A stretch of 64,000 bases of DNA from Cornus controversa (lineage: Eukaryota > Streptophyta > Magnoliopsida > Cornales > Cornaceae): assembly GCA_026545225.1 (NCBI GenBank), contig CM048846.1, forward strand, positions 53,436,270-53,500,269, read 5' to 3'. Below are positions 10,755 to 21,612 of this stretch, one piece after another. The notes beneath the pieces were generated by a model. It had not been told where the DNA came from, did no database searches, and saw only the letters and a program-made list of their open reading frames with translations. A program made the position numbers and the translations under genes. Each line of letters starts with the position of its first letter. The first letter of the stretch is position 1.

Positions 10755-11048
10755 TCTAATGTATACTCAGTTTTTTTTTTTTTAAGCAATGCAAGCTCAT
10801 TTGTACACAAACCTTTGATTTTCAATACAGCAAGATTTCCTTTTACTATTTGTGCATATCCATATTGCTTTCAGTACACGAACCTATTCATGCAACATTC
10901 ACTATTCAACTCATGAGCTCAAAGCACAAACATTGCACTATCATTGGAAGGTCCAAAAGTTTACATAACTTCTCTTTTAAAACTCAAAAATCCAACAACA
11001 AAAGGAACCAATGCACTACATAGATCAAGCTAAAGCAACTTTATCATT
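10755..11048. other. spacer between convergent antisense gene and pol
   Basis: AT-rich, with T-run and AATACA-like words on the plus strand; probably the 3' untranslated ends of both transcripts. Nothing else is seen. Confidence 0.4.
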
Positions 11049-11059
11049 CTAACTAAAAT

Positions 11060-12140
11060 ACGCCTTAAGCCACTTGACATTTAACATAGCTGTTACCATT
11101 TCAGCTCCTGGCTCGCCTATTTTGTAATATCCAGCCTCGAACGATTGCTTGACTTCATAAGGTCCTTCCCATTTAGGTGTAAACTTTGGAGCTGCGAGAC
11201 CTCTCATTACATGAGGGGCGGCTTTTAAAACGAGATCACCTTCTCGAAAACTTCGAGGTCTTACCAAGGCGTTGTAAGCTCGAGCTACCCTTGCTTGATA
11301 TACCTTCGTGTGCTCACTAGCTCGCTCTCTACGCTCGTCCAATACTTCGAGCTCTGCTTCGCGCTCTAACTGACTTCGCTCAGCGAGACTCGCTGAGGGG
11401 ACAGCAAGCTCGGCTGGCAATACAGCCTCGGTCCCATATACAAGTGAGAATGGCGAAGCGAGTGTAGATCGTTTGGACGAACTCCGATAGGCCCATAAGG
11501 CGAGGATGAGGTGGTCAGCCCATTTGTGTTGGAAATCCTCCAAAGTCCGGCTGAGGATTCGGAGGAGGATCTTGTTAGTAGCCTCCGCCTGGCCATTTCC
11601 TTGGGGATAGTGTGGGGTAGATCTATGATGCAGGATGTCATACTGGTCCATCAGACGCCCAACTTGACTATTGACGAAAGACGTCCCATTATCGCTCAAA
11701 ATAACCTTCGGAATCCCGAAACGACAGACAATGTGCTCTTTTATAAAATTTGCGATAGCGGGTCCTGTCGCTTTCTTTAAAGGTATCGCTTCTACCCACT
11801 TTGTATACATTTCAGTTGCGGTGAGGATCCACATATTCCCCTTTGACTTGGGCGAGATTGGTCCAATCAAATCCATACCCCAAGTATGAAATGGCCATGG
11901 GGTTAAAATCGGATGAAGTTCTGTAGCAGGAGCATGGATTCGATGATCATGGATTTGACATGAGCGACATCGCTTGGTATGCTCTTTGCAATCCTTCTCC
12001 ATGGTGGGCCAGTAATATCCCAACCTTATGAGATGCGTATAGACCTTCACACCTCCTTGATGCTCCGCGTTATGCAACTCTTCCATGACGTGCTGGGCAT
12101 CAGTCTTGCCGAGACATCGAAGGAGTCTTTCGCCAAATCC
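11060..12140 (-). pseudogene. integrase (Tat element)
   Basis: HHCC zinc finger (AEHQGGVKVYTHLIRLGYYW...RCRSCQ), then the DDE core with WGMDLIGPISP, VILSDNGTSF and TPHYPQGNGQAEATN, and a C-terminal region with GDLVLKA and WEGPYEV. No chromodomain is seen, in agreement with a non-chromovirus lineage. Part of a broken polyprotein. Confidence 0.85.
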
Positions 12141-12679
12141 TCTTCTAAAGAGTTGGCCGTCGATCAACTCGAATCGTTTAACCCTCCTTTTTATCTTTAA
12201 AGCATCGACACGATCCAAAGGCAGCGATCCCGTCTGAAAGAAAACAAAGAACGGAGCTCGCCAATCCTGGTTCTCCAGAGTCACGAAACATTCAAGCTTA
12301 TCTCGCGCCTCTGCGCAGTCTAAGCAAGTCTCCTGCTTAGCCTTGGCCTCCTCGGCCATTGATGGCCAATAATAGCCCCGTCTCTGAAGCCGCCTATAAA
12401 GACTTATTTCCATTGCTCCACAAGAATGCTCATGAACCAGGTCCAGGATAGAACGACCCTCCATCTCACCGACGCATTTCATGAGCAGCCCTCCCGGGGC
12501 TCGGTAGTAAAGGATTCTTTGATAAATCAGGAAGTCTTTGAGGGCTGAGAGAGGGATTCCCGATGGGCTTCCTCCAAGCTGTGCCTCAATAGGAGCTCGC
12601 CAATTGGACTCCTCGCGGTCCCTTTCCTCGCTAATTCGACACGGAGAGGTCTTCTTTTGAATTTGTATCGAAATGACCT

Positions 12680-13080
12680 CGTTCAAAATTTCCATCTTGG
12701 ATGCCAAAGTCGCCAATGCATCGGCATGACGATTGTTAGAACGAGGTGCGTACTCTACTAACAGCTCCTCAAAACTCCGGCTCAATTTCTGAAGTATGCC
12801 TCTACAAGCCGCCAACGATGGCTCTCGCACAGCGTACTCCCCGTTGGTTTGCTTTATCACCAATTTTGAGTCCCCTTTGACTCGTAACCTTTTGATACCG
12901 AGCTCTCGCGCAGCCAAGAGACCAAGGATGAAAGCTTCGTATTCCGCCTCATTATTTGTGCACGCAAAGTCGAGTTTATATGAAAAAATTTTCTTTTCAC
13001 CAGCCTCAGATGTCAGGACCACTCCGGCTCCCCCTCCTCTGGAGGTCGAGGACCCATCGAAAGCTAAGGTCCATTCCTCC
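12680..13080 (-). pseudogene. second (archaeal-type) RNase H (Tat element)
   Basis: The motif WTLAFDGSSTSRGGGAGVVL, with NNEAEYEAFILGL, LRVKGDSKLVIKQ and NRHADALATLA, is a complete type-I RNase H of the archaeal class. An extra RNase H after the normal one is a marker of plant Tat elements. Confidence 0.8.
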
Positions 13081-13259
13081 TCAACTTTAGCCAAACATGA
13101 ACAATTCAGCTCCTCGCCTGGCAGATCATCATCCAGTGGCCCGAGCTCCCCCGAAGGAAATTGAGCAATGAGATCCGCCAGGGCTTTGCTCAATATGGCC
13201 TTAGGAGTGAGGCATTTCATTTCGAACTCAGCCAGCAAGAGGAGCCATCACGCCATACG

Positions 13260-14390
13260 TCCTGACAGGATGGGCCGGGACAACATGTATCTCAAAGGGT
13301 TGCATTTTGTCATAAGCTCGACCGTATGCGACAAAAAGTAATGTCGAAGCTTTCTGGCCGCGAAAATGAGAGATAAACAATGTCTTTCAATGGGCGAGTA
13401 CCTTGTTTCAGTATCCTTTACAATTCTACTGATGTAGTAAACTGGGCATTCTTGACCTCCAGATTCTTGGGCTAACAACGCACCGACCGATCTCGAAGTA
13501 GAGGTCAAGTAGAGCTTCAGAGGAACCCCTGCCTTAGGAGCAATCATGGTAATTGGCGAAGAGATAGCGATCTTCACTCGCTCAAATGCCTTTTCGTGCT
13601 CTGGGAGCCAACGAAAGGGCCCTTTTCCCTTCATCAGCGAGCCGAACGCATGAGACATCTCTGCCAAGGCGGGAATAAAACGCCGAAGATAGGAAACTTT
13701 CCCAATAAAGCTCTTTAACTGCTTTAAGGTCTGAGGATGAGGCATATCTATGACGGACCTTGCTTTTGTACGATCAACGTCGATTCCCCTCTCATGCACA
13801 ACGAATCCTAAGAACTTTCCTGCGCTAACTCCAAAAGCACATTTAAAAGGGTTCATTCGCAAATTATAAGCCCGGCATCGGCAGAAGACGCGCTCCAAAT
13901 CGACGAGGTGTGCATCTCGACGATGTGATTTAACCACTAAGTCGTCAATGTAATCTTCCACACTTTGATGAAGCATATCATGGAAGATAGCTGTCATAGC
14001 TCGCTGGTATGTGGCACCTGCATTCTTCAAACCAAATGGCATTACTGTAAAATAGAAGTTGCCCAACGGAGTCCGAAACGCTGTCTTCTCCGCATCTTCT
14101 TGAGCCATCCTAATTTGGTTATACCCGCTGTACCCATCCATGAATGAAAACACCTTAAGACCCGCCGCGGAGTCTATCATAGTGTCAATGTTCGGTAATG
14201 GGAAATCATCTTTTGGGCATGCGGCATTCAAATCTCGAAAGTCTACACATACTCGAATTTTACCATTCTTTTTCTTCACCGGTACGATGTTGGCGAGCCA
14301 AGTGGGATGTAAAATGGGTTTGATAAATCCTGCAGCCAGGAGCTTCTGCACCTCCTCCTTGATTTGGAGCTCTAACTCTGGCCTGAAACT
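13260..14390 (-). pseudogene. reverse transcriptase and RNase H (Tat element)
   Basis: The reverse transcriptase fingers/palm are recognisable by KKKNGKIRVCVDFRDLNAAC, FMDGYSGYNQI, MPFGLKNAGATYQR and the catalytic YIDD motif (near 13940-13955). The connected RNase H-like part follows, with KLYLTSTSRSVGALLAQ and YSPIERHCLSLIFAARKLRHY. Gypsy-type. Part of a broken polyprotein. Confidence 0.85.
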
Positions 14391-15039
14391 CCTCGAAGAT
14401 TGTTTAATCGGTGTGGCACCGTGCTGAATGTTGAGGTGATGAGAAACCAACTGAGGGTCTAATCTTGGCATTTCTTCGTATGTCCAGGCAAAAACATCTC
14501 TATACTTCTTGAGTAATAGTACCAGCAAGTCTCGCATTTCTTTCTTCAAGTGTTTACACACATATGTAATCCGCGGGACTTCACCATCAGCCAGGTCAAC
14601 TTCCTCGAGCTCTGACGCATCATGAAGCTCTTGTGTGGCCCAACTTTCATTGGCCTCGAAGGGATCAGATATTCCGGGGAGGAATTCGGACCCCTCACAC
14701 CGTCATAAACGATATGCCACTCTCCCATCCGGGAGGAAGTAACGTTTGACGGTGTATGCCATTTTACGTGGGGGTACCGCGAGTTTTGCCGCAGCCTTTT
14801 GGAGTTCGAACTTGTCAAGACTCGACTTTCGCTTCTCTGCGCTTCGCTTGGGCTCAGGCTGCAAATCCTTCCACTTGGGTAACGGAGTAGCGCAAAATTT
14901 CGTGGGCATACCAGCACCTTCATCAAGCTCTTGAAATAATTTAGCTTCGGCCATGTGTACCTCACCAGCCAAAAAGGGTCGGTCCGAGCACGGGACCGTG
15001 ATACTTTTCCCTTTTAGAGTCCCTTTCATACACTGATGA

Positions 15040-15360
15040 TACGACGACGGGACCACCCCGAACTCGTGCATCCATCCTCGCCCAATTAAAAGATGGTACG
15101 AGGTCTCTGCATCTATAACGTGAAATTTGGTAAGGGCTGAAAATTTGCCGATCTTGAGCTGGGCCATAATGTAACCCTCTGTTCTCAACGAGCTGCTCGT
15201 AAATCCCATAATCTCAATGGGTTTTTGTACTAGGCGATCTTTTCGCAAACCAACTCTTTCAAAAACGGATAGAGGCATCACATTCAAAGATGAGCCGTTA
15301 TCCATGAAAGCTCTCTTCAACTCAACACCGTTGAGAACAGCAGGGACATACAGCGGCCGA
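15040..15360 (-). pseudogene. aspartic protease domain (Tat element)
   Basis: Contains the motif RAFMDNGSSLNVMPLSVFERVG, with the active-site triplet DNG near 15294-15302 (most retroviral-type proteases have DTG/DSG; DNG or DTG variants occur in this lineage), and the later hydrophobic LLIGRGWM motif. It would cleave the polyprotein. Part of a broken polyprotein. Confidence 0.8.
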
Positions 15361-15699
15361 TTGTGTGGTACCTGGACTTGTTTGTCTGACTCCGTGAATG
15401 TAACTGACCCTTTTGTTTCAAGCGGTTCAAGTACCTCACATACCGAGGGTGCCTCTCGCACTAGCTCGCCCATAACCCGCACGAGGACCCTCACAACTTC
15501 CCTTTGTGCGAGAAATGATAATCCGAGCTGGTCCAGAGCTATCCTGATAAGCGGCTCCTCTAATAAGTTAAAGGCCCGGCTATACTCCTCATCCACCAAC
15601 GCTACTGCCAACGCCTGGGGGTCAAGCTCGTCATCTTCTTCGTGTGATACCAACATCGCCGTTACATTCTGCTCATGAGTGGGGTACAGGTTACTCCTG

Positions 15700-16541
15700 A
15701 CATCAGGCGAATCCAGAGTTAGCTCTTTTCTCGCGATCCGCTGCTGAAACATGTTCCTGAGGGCCCAACAATCGTGCGTCGGGTGGCGACAATGGCGATG
15801 ATACATGCAGAAGCGCGGATGGCGCTCCTGCTCGGGTGTGGGTAGGGTCTCCACCTCGGGAAGTGTAATTGACCCATCAGTTATCCATTGGTTAACAATC
15901 GCCACTACCTGCTCGGGGGGGCAAGGAAAAGGCGGCGGCAAAGAATCTAGATGTCGAGGCGCTCGTCCCCCCGTCACTCTTTTGGTGTTACGCTCCTCGG
16001 CGACTAACACCACGGGTCTGCGTCTCCCCCGATTCTCCTCCGCTATCAAGTTCCCGGTGGCGGGAGTCACATCCTTCGCTAAATTTCTCGCTGCAGTGAT
16101 CAACTCGGCGAACGAGTGCAGTTTGAGATTTACCAAATGAATTCGGTAATCCCTTTGCATCCCCTGGACGCAAATTTTGGCCAACTCCTCTTCATTGGTA
16201 TTTTCATAACACTCCATAGCTTGATTATGGAAGCGCCGGACATAATCGGACAGAGCCTCCTGCTGCCCCTGGACCTCATTTATCAACGAAAGAGTAGTAA
16301 TCTTTTCTTCTGCCTGGAAAAACTTGGCATGGAAGCATACAACGAGCTGTCCCCAAGTAATGATAGAGCCCGGCTCTATATTAACATACCACTTGTAAGC
16401 TCTGTCCGTTAGAGTTTTAGAGAACTCTCGCAGTCGGAGATTATGGTCGTGGGCGTGTCTCCCCAAAGATTCGATAAATCTTACCACATGCTCATGCGAA
16501 TTTCCTTTTCTTCCATCAAATTTCAAAAATTTAGGCTGCAA
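15700..16541 (-). pseudogene. gag core and zinc knuckle (Tat element)
   Basis: Retrotransposon gag family (PF03732 type): residues typical of the core are FLKFDGRKGNSHEHVVRF, YKWYVNIEPGSIITWGQL and the region LINEVQGQQEALSDYVRRFH. It is followed by CMYHRHCRHPTHDC, the His/Cys knuckle-like motif seen in Tat-type gag. It would form the virus-like particle. Part of a broken polyprotein. Confidence 0.85.
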
Positions 16542-17171
16542 ATAGCCTTCAGGATAAGGGAGGGCAGCTACAGCTCAGGAATACGGCGGCTCGGCCTCTA
16601 TATCCAAGACTTGATTATTCCGTTCGGCACTCAGAAGGGCTCGAACCTCTGCTACAGTGGCATAGGGTGCTGTTAGGGGGTCCGGCTCGACCCTGGCGGC
16701 GGGGCATGTCACTCTGCGGGTTTGCTCATACGGATGCTCTGCGTCCAGGGGAGTAGTAAACAAAGCTCGTCGTACCGGAACGCGGCGCGGAGCCGGGACT
16801 CTTTGGGAGCCGCGAAATGATGATTCGGGCATCACGATTCTGGAACGCCTCGGAGAATCTGCATAGGCGAATGCTTGCGCCGGCGTGACCACTTCTCGCT
16901 CGTCATCAACCCTTTGCCTATTGACCGCCATACTATGAAGGGCAGTCATAATCTGGGCTTGATTTTGCTCGAGCTGATCCATACGGTGGGATAGCTCGGC
17001 ACTTCCTCCTTGAGACGATCGCGATGTGGAACGAGCCCGAGACACAGAGCGGGCCTCATGCTCTGGCACAAGCGGTATGTTGCTCACGCTCTGTTCCGGG
17101 GGGACCTCGCGGTCAACGGGTTGTGCTTGGCTCGCCGGCCGGTTTTGCAAACTCATAGTGGCAAAGATTGC

Positions 17172-17190
17172 TTCCCCAGTGAAGTCGCCA
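17172..17190 (-). promoter_or_regulatory. primer binding site of the Tat element
   Basis: On the minus strand, two bases after the 5' LTR, the sequence reads TGGCGACTTCACTGGGGAA. This resembles the TGGCGACTCCACTGGGG-type sites of plant Tat/Ogre-like elements (reported, from memory, to pair with a tRNA-Arg). Confidence 0.75.
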
Positions 17191-17192
17191 AA

Positions 17193-18368
17193 TGTTTGTA
17201 GTAGGTTCTGTTAAACTGAAGTCAAACTTTCCACGATGATGGTTGCCAGAGAGCGGGTCCCGGTGGGAGTCCAAGCTGTCACAGAGGAGCCCACTGTTCT
17301 ATGTGGATTGTAAGAAGAGGGGAGGGATTTGATAGGAAAAAGAGGAAATCTGGGGTGTACTGGAGATTGTTTAAGAAAAAAAAGGTTCTTTTTTTCCTGT
17401 CCTTCTGTCCCGATCTCCATTCTCTATATTTCTCTCATTATTTATAGGCAAAAAAGTCTTTTCTCACCAATGGTCGAGGTTTCGCGGTGCTAAATATCTG
17501 TGGTAAATATCTGTGGGTCAAGGGTGGAGATTATACTTGTCAGAAAAGGGTATTCGCTCACCTCACCTGGTTATCTTCTTTCCTATGTGACAGGCCAATC
17601 CATGATGCAAGGTCCTCATCCTAGCTAGAAATGAGGTCCGTCACGGATTTAGCGTACCTTGGCCTCCAGCCTCCGAACCCAAGCCCTTGGTTCCCATAAG
17701 GCAGTGATCCGAGCTCTTACCCCCCATAGGAGCGCGGAGTGCCACGAGGTTTATCCGTAGGGAGGAACTCCTCGTAAAAGAGGTTTATCCGTAGAGAGGA
17801 ACTCCTCGTAAAAGATGGAGGTTGATCCGTAGAGAGGACCTCCGCGAGGTTTTATCCGTAGAGAGGAGTACCTCCTCGCTTTAGGGAAATTGATCCGGAG
17901 AGAGGATTTCCCGTGATGTTTATCCGTAGAGAGGAACTCGAGCCTTATCCGAATGCAAGGAAAGAGACTCGTTTGAGGTTTATCCGTAGAGAAGAACTCC
18001 TCGCAAGGTTTTATCCGTAGAGAGGAATGCCTCCTTGCAAAACGGAGGTTGATCCGTAGAGAGGACCTCCGCGAAGTGTCATCAGTAGAGAATGACTCGT
18101 CAAAGAAAGGCGATCACACCTCGGAGGCGTGCCCTTCATAATGAGAGAAGGAGCTCGATTTAAAATCCTCTATCCGAGGAAGCGCTCGATGGAGACTTTC
18201 CTCCGGAGGAGTTCGATTATAATCCCCTTATTTGAGAAGGAGCTCGGTGGTCCCATTGCCACGTGGAATTGCTGAGGGAGCTCGAAATGGAGGAAAAGTC
18301 AAAGTGAGCCCATTGCCACGTGGACTTGCGTGGCAGTCCCTGGATAGCATGAATGGGCCCTACCAATA
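17193..18368 (-). repeat. 5' LTR of the Tat element (right copy)
   Basis: 1176-bp direct repeat of 5675-6859, about 99% identical by eye. In element orientation it is followed directly by the primer binding site at 17172-17190. Confidence 0.9.
17741..18106 (-). repeat. tandem hairpin array in the 5' LTR
   Basis: Same array as at 6229-6590, one short segment shorter. The first unit here has ACGAGG/CCTCGT arms around the common core. Being in the 5' LTR, part of the array could lie in the transcript leader, depending on where transcription starts. Confidence 0.85.
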
Positions 18369-18373
18369 GGTTT

Positions 18374-19457
18374 CTACGTTCTGCTAGAGGGAAGTCTGAA
18401 GCATATAACCTGTGGGCAAGAATGGCTTCCTCTCAAAACATTACTAAAATATAATTATTATAACTTCAACAGTCTCCTACCTTCTTGCATGGTGCAAAAA
18501 CACAGAAAATCCTAAGCATACATTCTAAACCAGGGTAAAAATTTTCCTACGATTTTGGAAACACCCGAAAAAAATTTCAGAAATTGTTTTAGGGAAAAAA
18601 AAACTAAATATGCACAATAATAATAAATTCCCGATTTTTTTTTTCAAAAATTATTTTATTTTCATAAATTCACTCTCTTTCTAATGGAAAAAGTTCCAGA
18701 AACAATTTACGGAAAACAAAAAAAAATGAAAATTTTTTATTAAGTAATTGTGCATATTTAGTTTTTTTTCTCCAAAATTTTTTTCCCTGAAAAAAACACC
18801 TTTTTTTTATTGAAGTAAAAAAAAACTTGATATAAAAAAATCTCTTTCTGAAATTAAATTATTTTAATAGCTTCCTAAATACGCTCCCTTTCACAAGGTT
18901 CAAGAATTCAGTCTTCCACTGTCAGGTGACCAATGTTCACTGTTCACTCTTTTAGAGACTTCTAGACTCAAGACTAAGGAACCAATGGATCATTAGTAAC
19001 AAAAAGGCATATAAGATGTGGGCATGATTGGCTTCTGTACAGAAAATATATTTATACACACATATTGGCATATATTTAAACATTCCTAAACATAAATTTA
19101 TTATAACTTCACTAGTCACCTACGTCCTTGCATGTGAAAAAACTCAGAAAAGCCAAACCATACGTTCTGAACCTGATGCCTAGCCTCATGGAAATGCATT
19201 TCCTCATTAACAAAAAGAAAGTTCAATTGCATTCGCATCATTCAAATGTTATAACGAGGAATTATGAACACACAAACACATACATATTGACATAGCAGTT
19301 AACAGGAGAGAGGGATCCATCTGAATAGAAATACATCTTGAAGTAGATCGCATGAAAACTCGAAACTCATTCACATTAACCCATTCCTACTATATATAAC
19401 ATAAAGTGTTAAAACTTGGAAGAAAAGGAAGAGCAACTGCATTCATAATTACATATT
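18374..19457. other. intergenic DNA, 3' flank of the ALP1-like gene
   Basis: AT-rich host DNA. A segment of about 140 bp at 18396-18535 recurs imperfectly at 18995-19175 (shared words include GCATATAA, GTGGGCA, TTATAACTTCA and CTTGCATG). An inverted repeat lies at 18592-18776. No other gene. Confidence 0.45.
18592..18776. repeat. inverted repeat, about 28-bp arms
   Basis: The word ACTAAATATGCACAAT near 18602-18617 is repeated in inverted form near 18749-18766, with A-rich/T-rich extensions on either side. It may be a small foldback element, but no target duplication was identified. Confidence 0.45.
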
Positions 19458-20396
19458 TTACCTCCTCTGACTGCCCCTACTCATGTGCGAGGCAAGTGCA
19501 TTCCTGATCCGCTGCCCACTCTCATCCACCTCTACTAGGAAAACTGCAAGCTCTTGATCCTTCGAGTACCACACCTTTTCATCAGGAAATGCCTCACTAC
19601 ACTTGATCAGAAAATTATGAAGCAGACAACACGTTATGATAACAAATGGAAAGGACTCAATGCATTCTTCCTTCCAACGCTTTGATAGAAGCTGCCACCG
19701 AGCCCGAACTCTCCCAAATGTTGTGCCAACCAATTCCATTCCACGAGTGTGCACCGAATTAAAAGCCCATTCCAAGGAACTTAAATTACTCTTATTATCT
19801 GATTTAACGAAATGAGTGAGAAGCCATGGCAAAAGAGGGCAACAAGAGTCACGCAATATGTACTGTGGAATAGAATTGCCATCACTGAGCTCAAAAGATG
19901 GCCCATTCAACAACTCCCTTGATTCCTCCACACCCGAAAACAACTTGGATTGCCATAAAACGATTTCAGGCTTCATCGTAATAGGCCACCCGGCGGAAAC
20001 ATCCAAGAACCTTCCTTCCGAGTCCACCAATGCCTGAACCACCAACGACCCATTTTCACCCAACAAATCACCATCAACCTCAAACAGATCGAAACCTAAA
20101 ACACCAGGACAATTGGGAAGTGAAATCCAATCGAAACCCACTATAATTCGTTTGATATCGATCTGAAATTCGAACAGATGTCCCAGATTCTCATTGATTG
20201 CCTTGCAAACCATGTAAAATGCACGACAAGCGTTGGCAGAATCGAGGCCAAACCGCCTGGCGATGGATTTATAGGACGCGCCGTGGGATAAGCAGAAAAG
20301 GGCAGCCGCGAGAGCATAATTGGGAGGGATCGGAGAGAGAGAGTTGAGAGAAGGAGTGAGGAGTCTGAGGAGAAGAGTGAAGGAAGTTTTGGACAT
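19458..20396 (-). CDS. ALP1/HARBI1-like domesticated PIF/Harbinger transposase
   Basis: 312-residue, intronless frame beginning MSKTSFTLLLRLL. The helix-turn-helix-like part is NYALAAALFCLSHGASYKSIARRFGLDSANACRAF (residues 27-60). The DDE_4 (HARBI1-like nuclease) fold follows, with LVVQALVDSEGRFLDVSAGWP (118-138), ILRDSCCPLLPWL (180-192) and FGRVRARWQLLSKRW (227-241), then CLLHNFL (257-263). In active Harbinger nucleases the last catalytic residue sits in VVERAFG; here the same place reads LVGTTFG, so Glu is replaced by Gly (residue 224). The first Asp is also doubtful, while Asp183 is kept. This argues for a non-catalytic, domesticated protein, as known for Arabidopsis ALP1; the closest type I recall is the At3g19120-like PIF/Ping-Pong protein. 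The frame continues upstream of the Met only past a TAA at 20415-20417, so the N-terminus seems shortened. Confidence 0.75.
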   Translation of the reverse strand: MSKTSFTLLLRLLTPSLNSLSPIPPNYALAAALFCLSHGASYKSIARRFGLDSANACRAFYMVCKAINENLGHLFEFQIDIKRIIVGFDWISLPNCPGVLGFDLFEVDGDLLGENGSLVVQALVDSEGRFLDVSAGWPITMKPEIVLWQSKLFSGVEESRELLNGPSFELSDGNSIPQYILRDSCCPLLPWLLTHFVKSDNKSNLSSLEWAFNSVHTRGMELVGTTFGRVRARWQLLSKRWKEECIESFPFVIITCCLLHNFLIKCSEAFPDEKVWYSKDQELAVFLVEVDESGQRIRNALASHMSRGSQRR

Positions 20397-20520
20397 GCGA
20401 AAGGAGTCAACCCATTAGGCGTCGTAGTTGGCGGAGGCGACAGAGAGGAAGCGGTGGAACCAGCAGGAAAGGGGAGACGAGGAGGAGGAGGAGAAGGAGG
20501 GTGGTGGTGGAGGAGAGAGG
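20397..20520 (-). pseudogene. former N-terminal coding part of the ALP1-like gene
   Basis: In the same frame as the ALP1-like protein, the DNA upstream of its Met reads WVDSFR, then a TAA (20415-20417), then upstream WFHRFLSVASANYDA and a Ser/Pro-rich tract. The residues around the stop look like normal N-terminal coding sequence of this family, so the stop probably arose in formerly coding DNA. Translation from the Met at 20394-20396 would give a protein lacking this part. Confidence 0.5.
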
Positions 20521-20542
20521 AGAGAGAGAGAGAGAGAGAGAG
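20513..20542. repeat. (GA)n microsatellite
   Basis: GA dinucleotide run just upstream of the ALP1-like gene (CT on its sense strand), a frequent feature of plant 5' leaders. Confidence 0.8.
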
Positions 20543-20559
20543 GTGGAGGAGATATGGGA

Positions 20560-20580
20560 TTCTAGGGTTAGGGTTTGGGA
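20560..20580 (-). promoter_or_regulatory. telo-box in the upstream region of the ALP1-like gene
   Basis: On the minus strand CCCAAACCCTAACCCTAG contains AAACCCTAA, the plant telo-box common in promoters and leaders of housekeeping genes. It is a single site, not a telomeric array. Confidence 0.4.
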
Positions 20581-20752
20581 AGGAAGGAGGTGGAGGTCGT
20601 GTTGGGGGAGGAAGGAATGGGCGGCGGAGGTGGCAGAGGCGACGAGGGTGATGAGGTGGGTAAGGTTTTCTCAGAATTAATTGAATAAGGGTTTATGGTG
20701 TTAAAAAAATTGTACCACAATAAAAAATAAAAAAATTTTAAAAGGAAACAAC

Positions 20753-21221
20753 CTAGAAAGCACGAACACTTCACCAAATGTGTCGTACCCGTGTTGGACA
20801 CTCGGATACCGTGTCGGACACTCGGACACGTGTTGGACACTTCGTACCCGTGTCCTGACATTTTTCTTTTTAGGACACTTCTTGGATACTCCTTGGACAC
20901 TCCTTGGACACTCCTCGAAGACATATTGGACACTTCATAACAGTAATGTAAATTCAAATATTTCGAATGAAAATTATATGATACTAAGTTATGATTAAAA
21001 TCTAAGCTAAATATATATAAAAGACTAAATAAGTCTGGTTCTTTAATTTATTTTAATATATTTGTCTATTTTTGTTTATAACTTTGTTTGGTTTTTAATT
21101 GTTTGATGATGAATTGAAGTATTTATGTAATGTAGTATTTTTTATTGAATAATTAATATATATTAATATATTATATTATTATTTTATAGTCGTATCCTTG
21201 CCGTGTCCGTGTTCTATTTTT
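20753..21221 (+). mobile_element. GTGTCGGACAC-type Mutator-like MITE, copy 1
   Basis: Starts CTAGAAAGCACGAACAC and carries many repeats of GTGTCGGACAC/TTGGACAC. The AT-rich middle (CTAAGTTATGATTAAAA...TTAATATATATTAATATA) aligns with the reverse complement of 22349-22804. The right end is degraded after CGTGTCCGTGTTC. No coding capacity. Confidence 0.6.
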
Positions 21222-21238
21222 TTAAAAAGATTTATGCA

Positions 21239-21612
21239 TCGTTTGGTATGACGGAAAGAAAATGGGTGGAGGAAAGATAGTAAGGAATGAGAAAATTTTT
21301 AGTTTGGTAGAGACGATGAAAGGTGAGAAAATGGATGAACCATCATTCACTTTCACAAATTTTTATCCCTCCAAATTTGAATAGGAAAAAAGAAAGGTAA
21401 GGCTATTATACATATTTTAAATTACAAAGTTTTTCTTATCTTTCTTTCTCTCTCTCCTAACAAATAAAATAAAGTATTATCTTTTAATATTCTATTCCAT
21501 TGAACCAAATAAAAAGAGGAAAGAATACAATCTCTTCTCTAGAAATGTCTCATACATTCCTCCTTCTCTCTCTTCCATTTAATTTTCTTCCTTCCTACCA
21601 AACGGAACATCA
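21239..21612. mobile_element. MITE with CGTTTGGTA inverted ends
   Basis: ATCGTTTGGTATGACGGAAAG at the left and its approximate inverse CTTCCTACCAAACGG at the right, with AT-rich, purine/pyrimidine-asymmetric inside. Boundaries are approximate; the target duplication was not resolved. Confidence 0.35.

Larger units (their letters stand above)
11049..17156 (-). pseudogene. gag-pol polyprotein region of the Tat element (broken)
   Basis: Minus-strand polyprotein region running from just inside the primer site to the antisense gene. All recognisable domains lie in one reading frame. Approximate parts: N-terminal gag extension with Arg/Ser-rich coiled coil (about 16600-17156), gag core, zinc knuckle, aspartic protease, reverse transcriptase, RNase H, archaeal-type second RNase H, integrase. 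There is no envelope-like domain. The frame has about three breaks, so this copy is not expected to make the full polyprotein, although the domains themselves are well preserved, which fits the young age given by the LTRs. Confidence 0.85.
5675..18368 (-). mobile_element. Tat-lineage Ty3/gypsy LTR retrotransposon with antisense plant mobile domain gene
   Basis: Two direct LTRs of about 1.18 kb (5675-6859 and 17193-18368) enclose a minus-strand gag-pol and a plus-strand extra gene. The element is flanked by GGTTT duplications (5670-5674, 18369-18373). In element orientation the order is 5' LTR (right), primer site, gag, protease, reverse transcriptase, RNase H, second RNase H, integrase, antisense gene, polypurine tract, 3' LTR (left). 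The primer site type, the extra RNase H and an additional antisense gene between pol and the 3' LTR are features known from Tat/Retand-like plant gypsy elements. The LTRs differ at about nine bases plus one short indel (about 0.8%), suggesting insertion roughly 0.3-0.6 million years ago at commonly used plant rates. The structure looks complete, but the polyprotein frame is broken, with about three breaks. Confidence 0.9.

Noticed and set aside
11511-16676. Many plus-strand frames of 60-150 codons opposite gag-pol
   Set aside because: They are shadows of the polyprotein coding strand and show no independent domain.
20560-20580. Interstitial telomeric repeat (CCCTAAACCCTAA-like)
   Set aside because: Only about two units are present, in a promoter position; a telo-box is the simpler reading.
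20454-20651. Plus-strand Gly/Arg-rich frame of 65 codons
   Set aside because: It is the complement of the Ser/Pro-rich former N-terminus and CT tracts of the ALP1-like gene.
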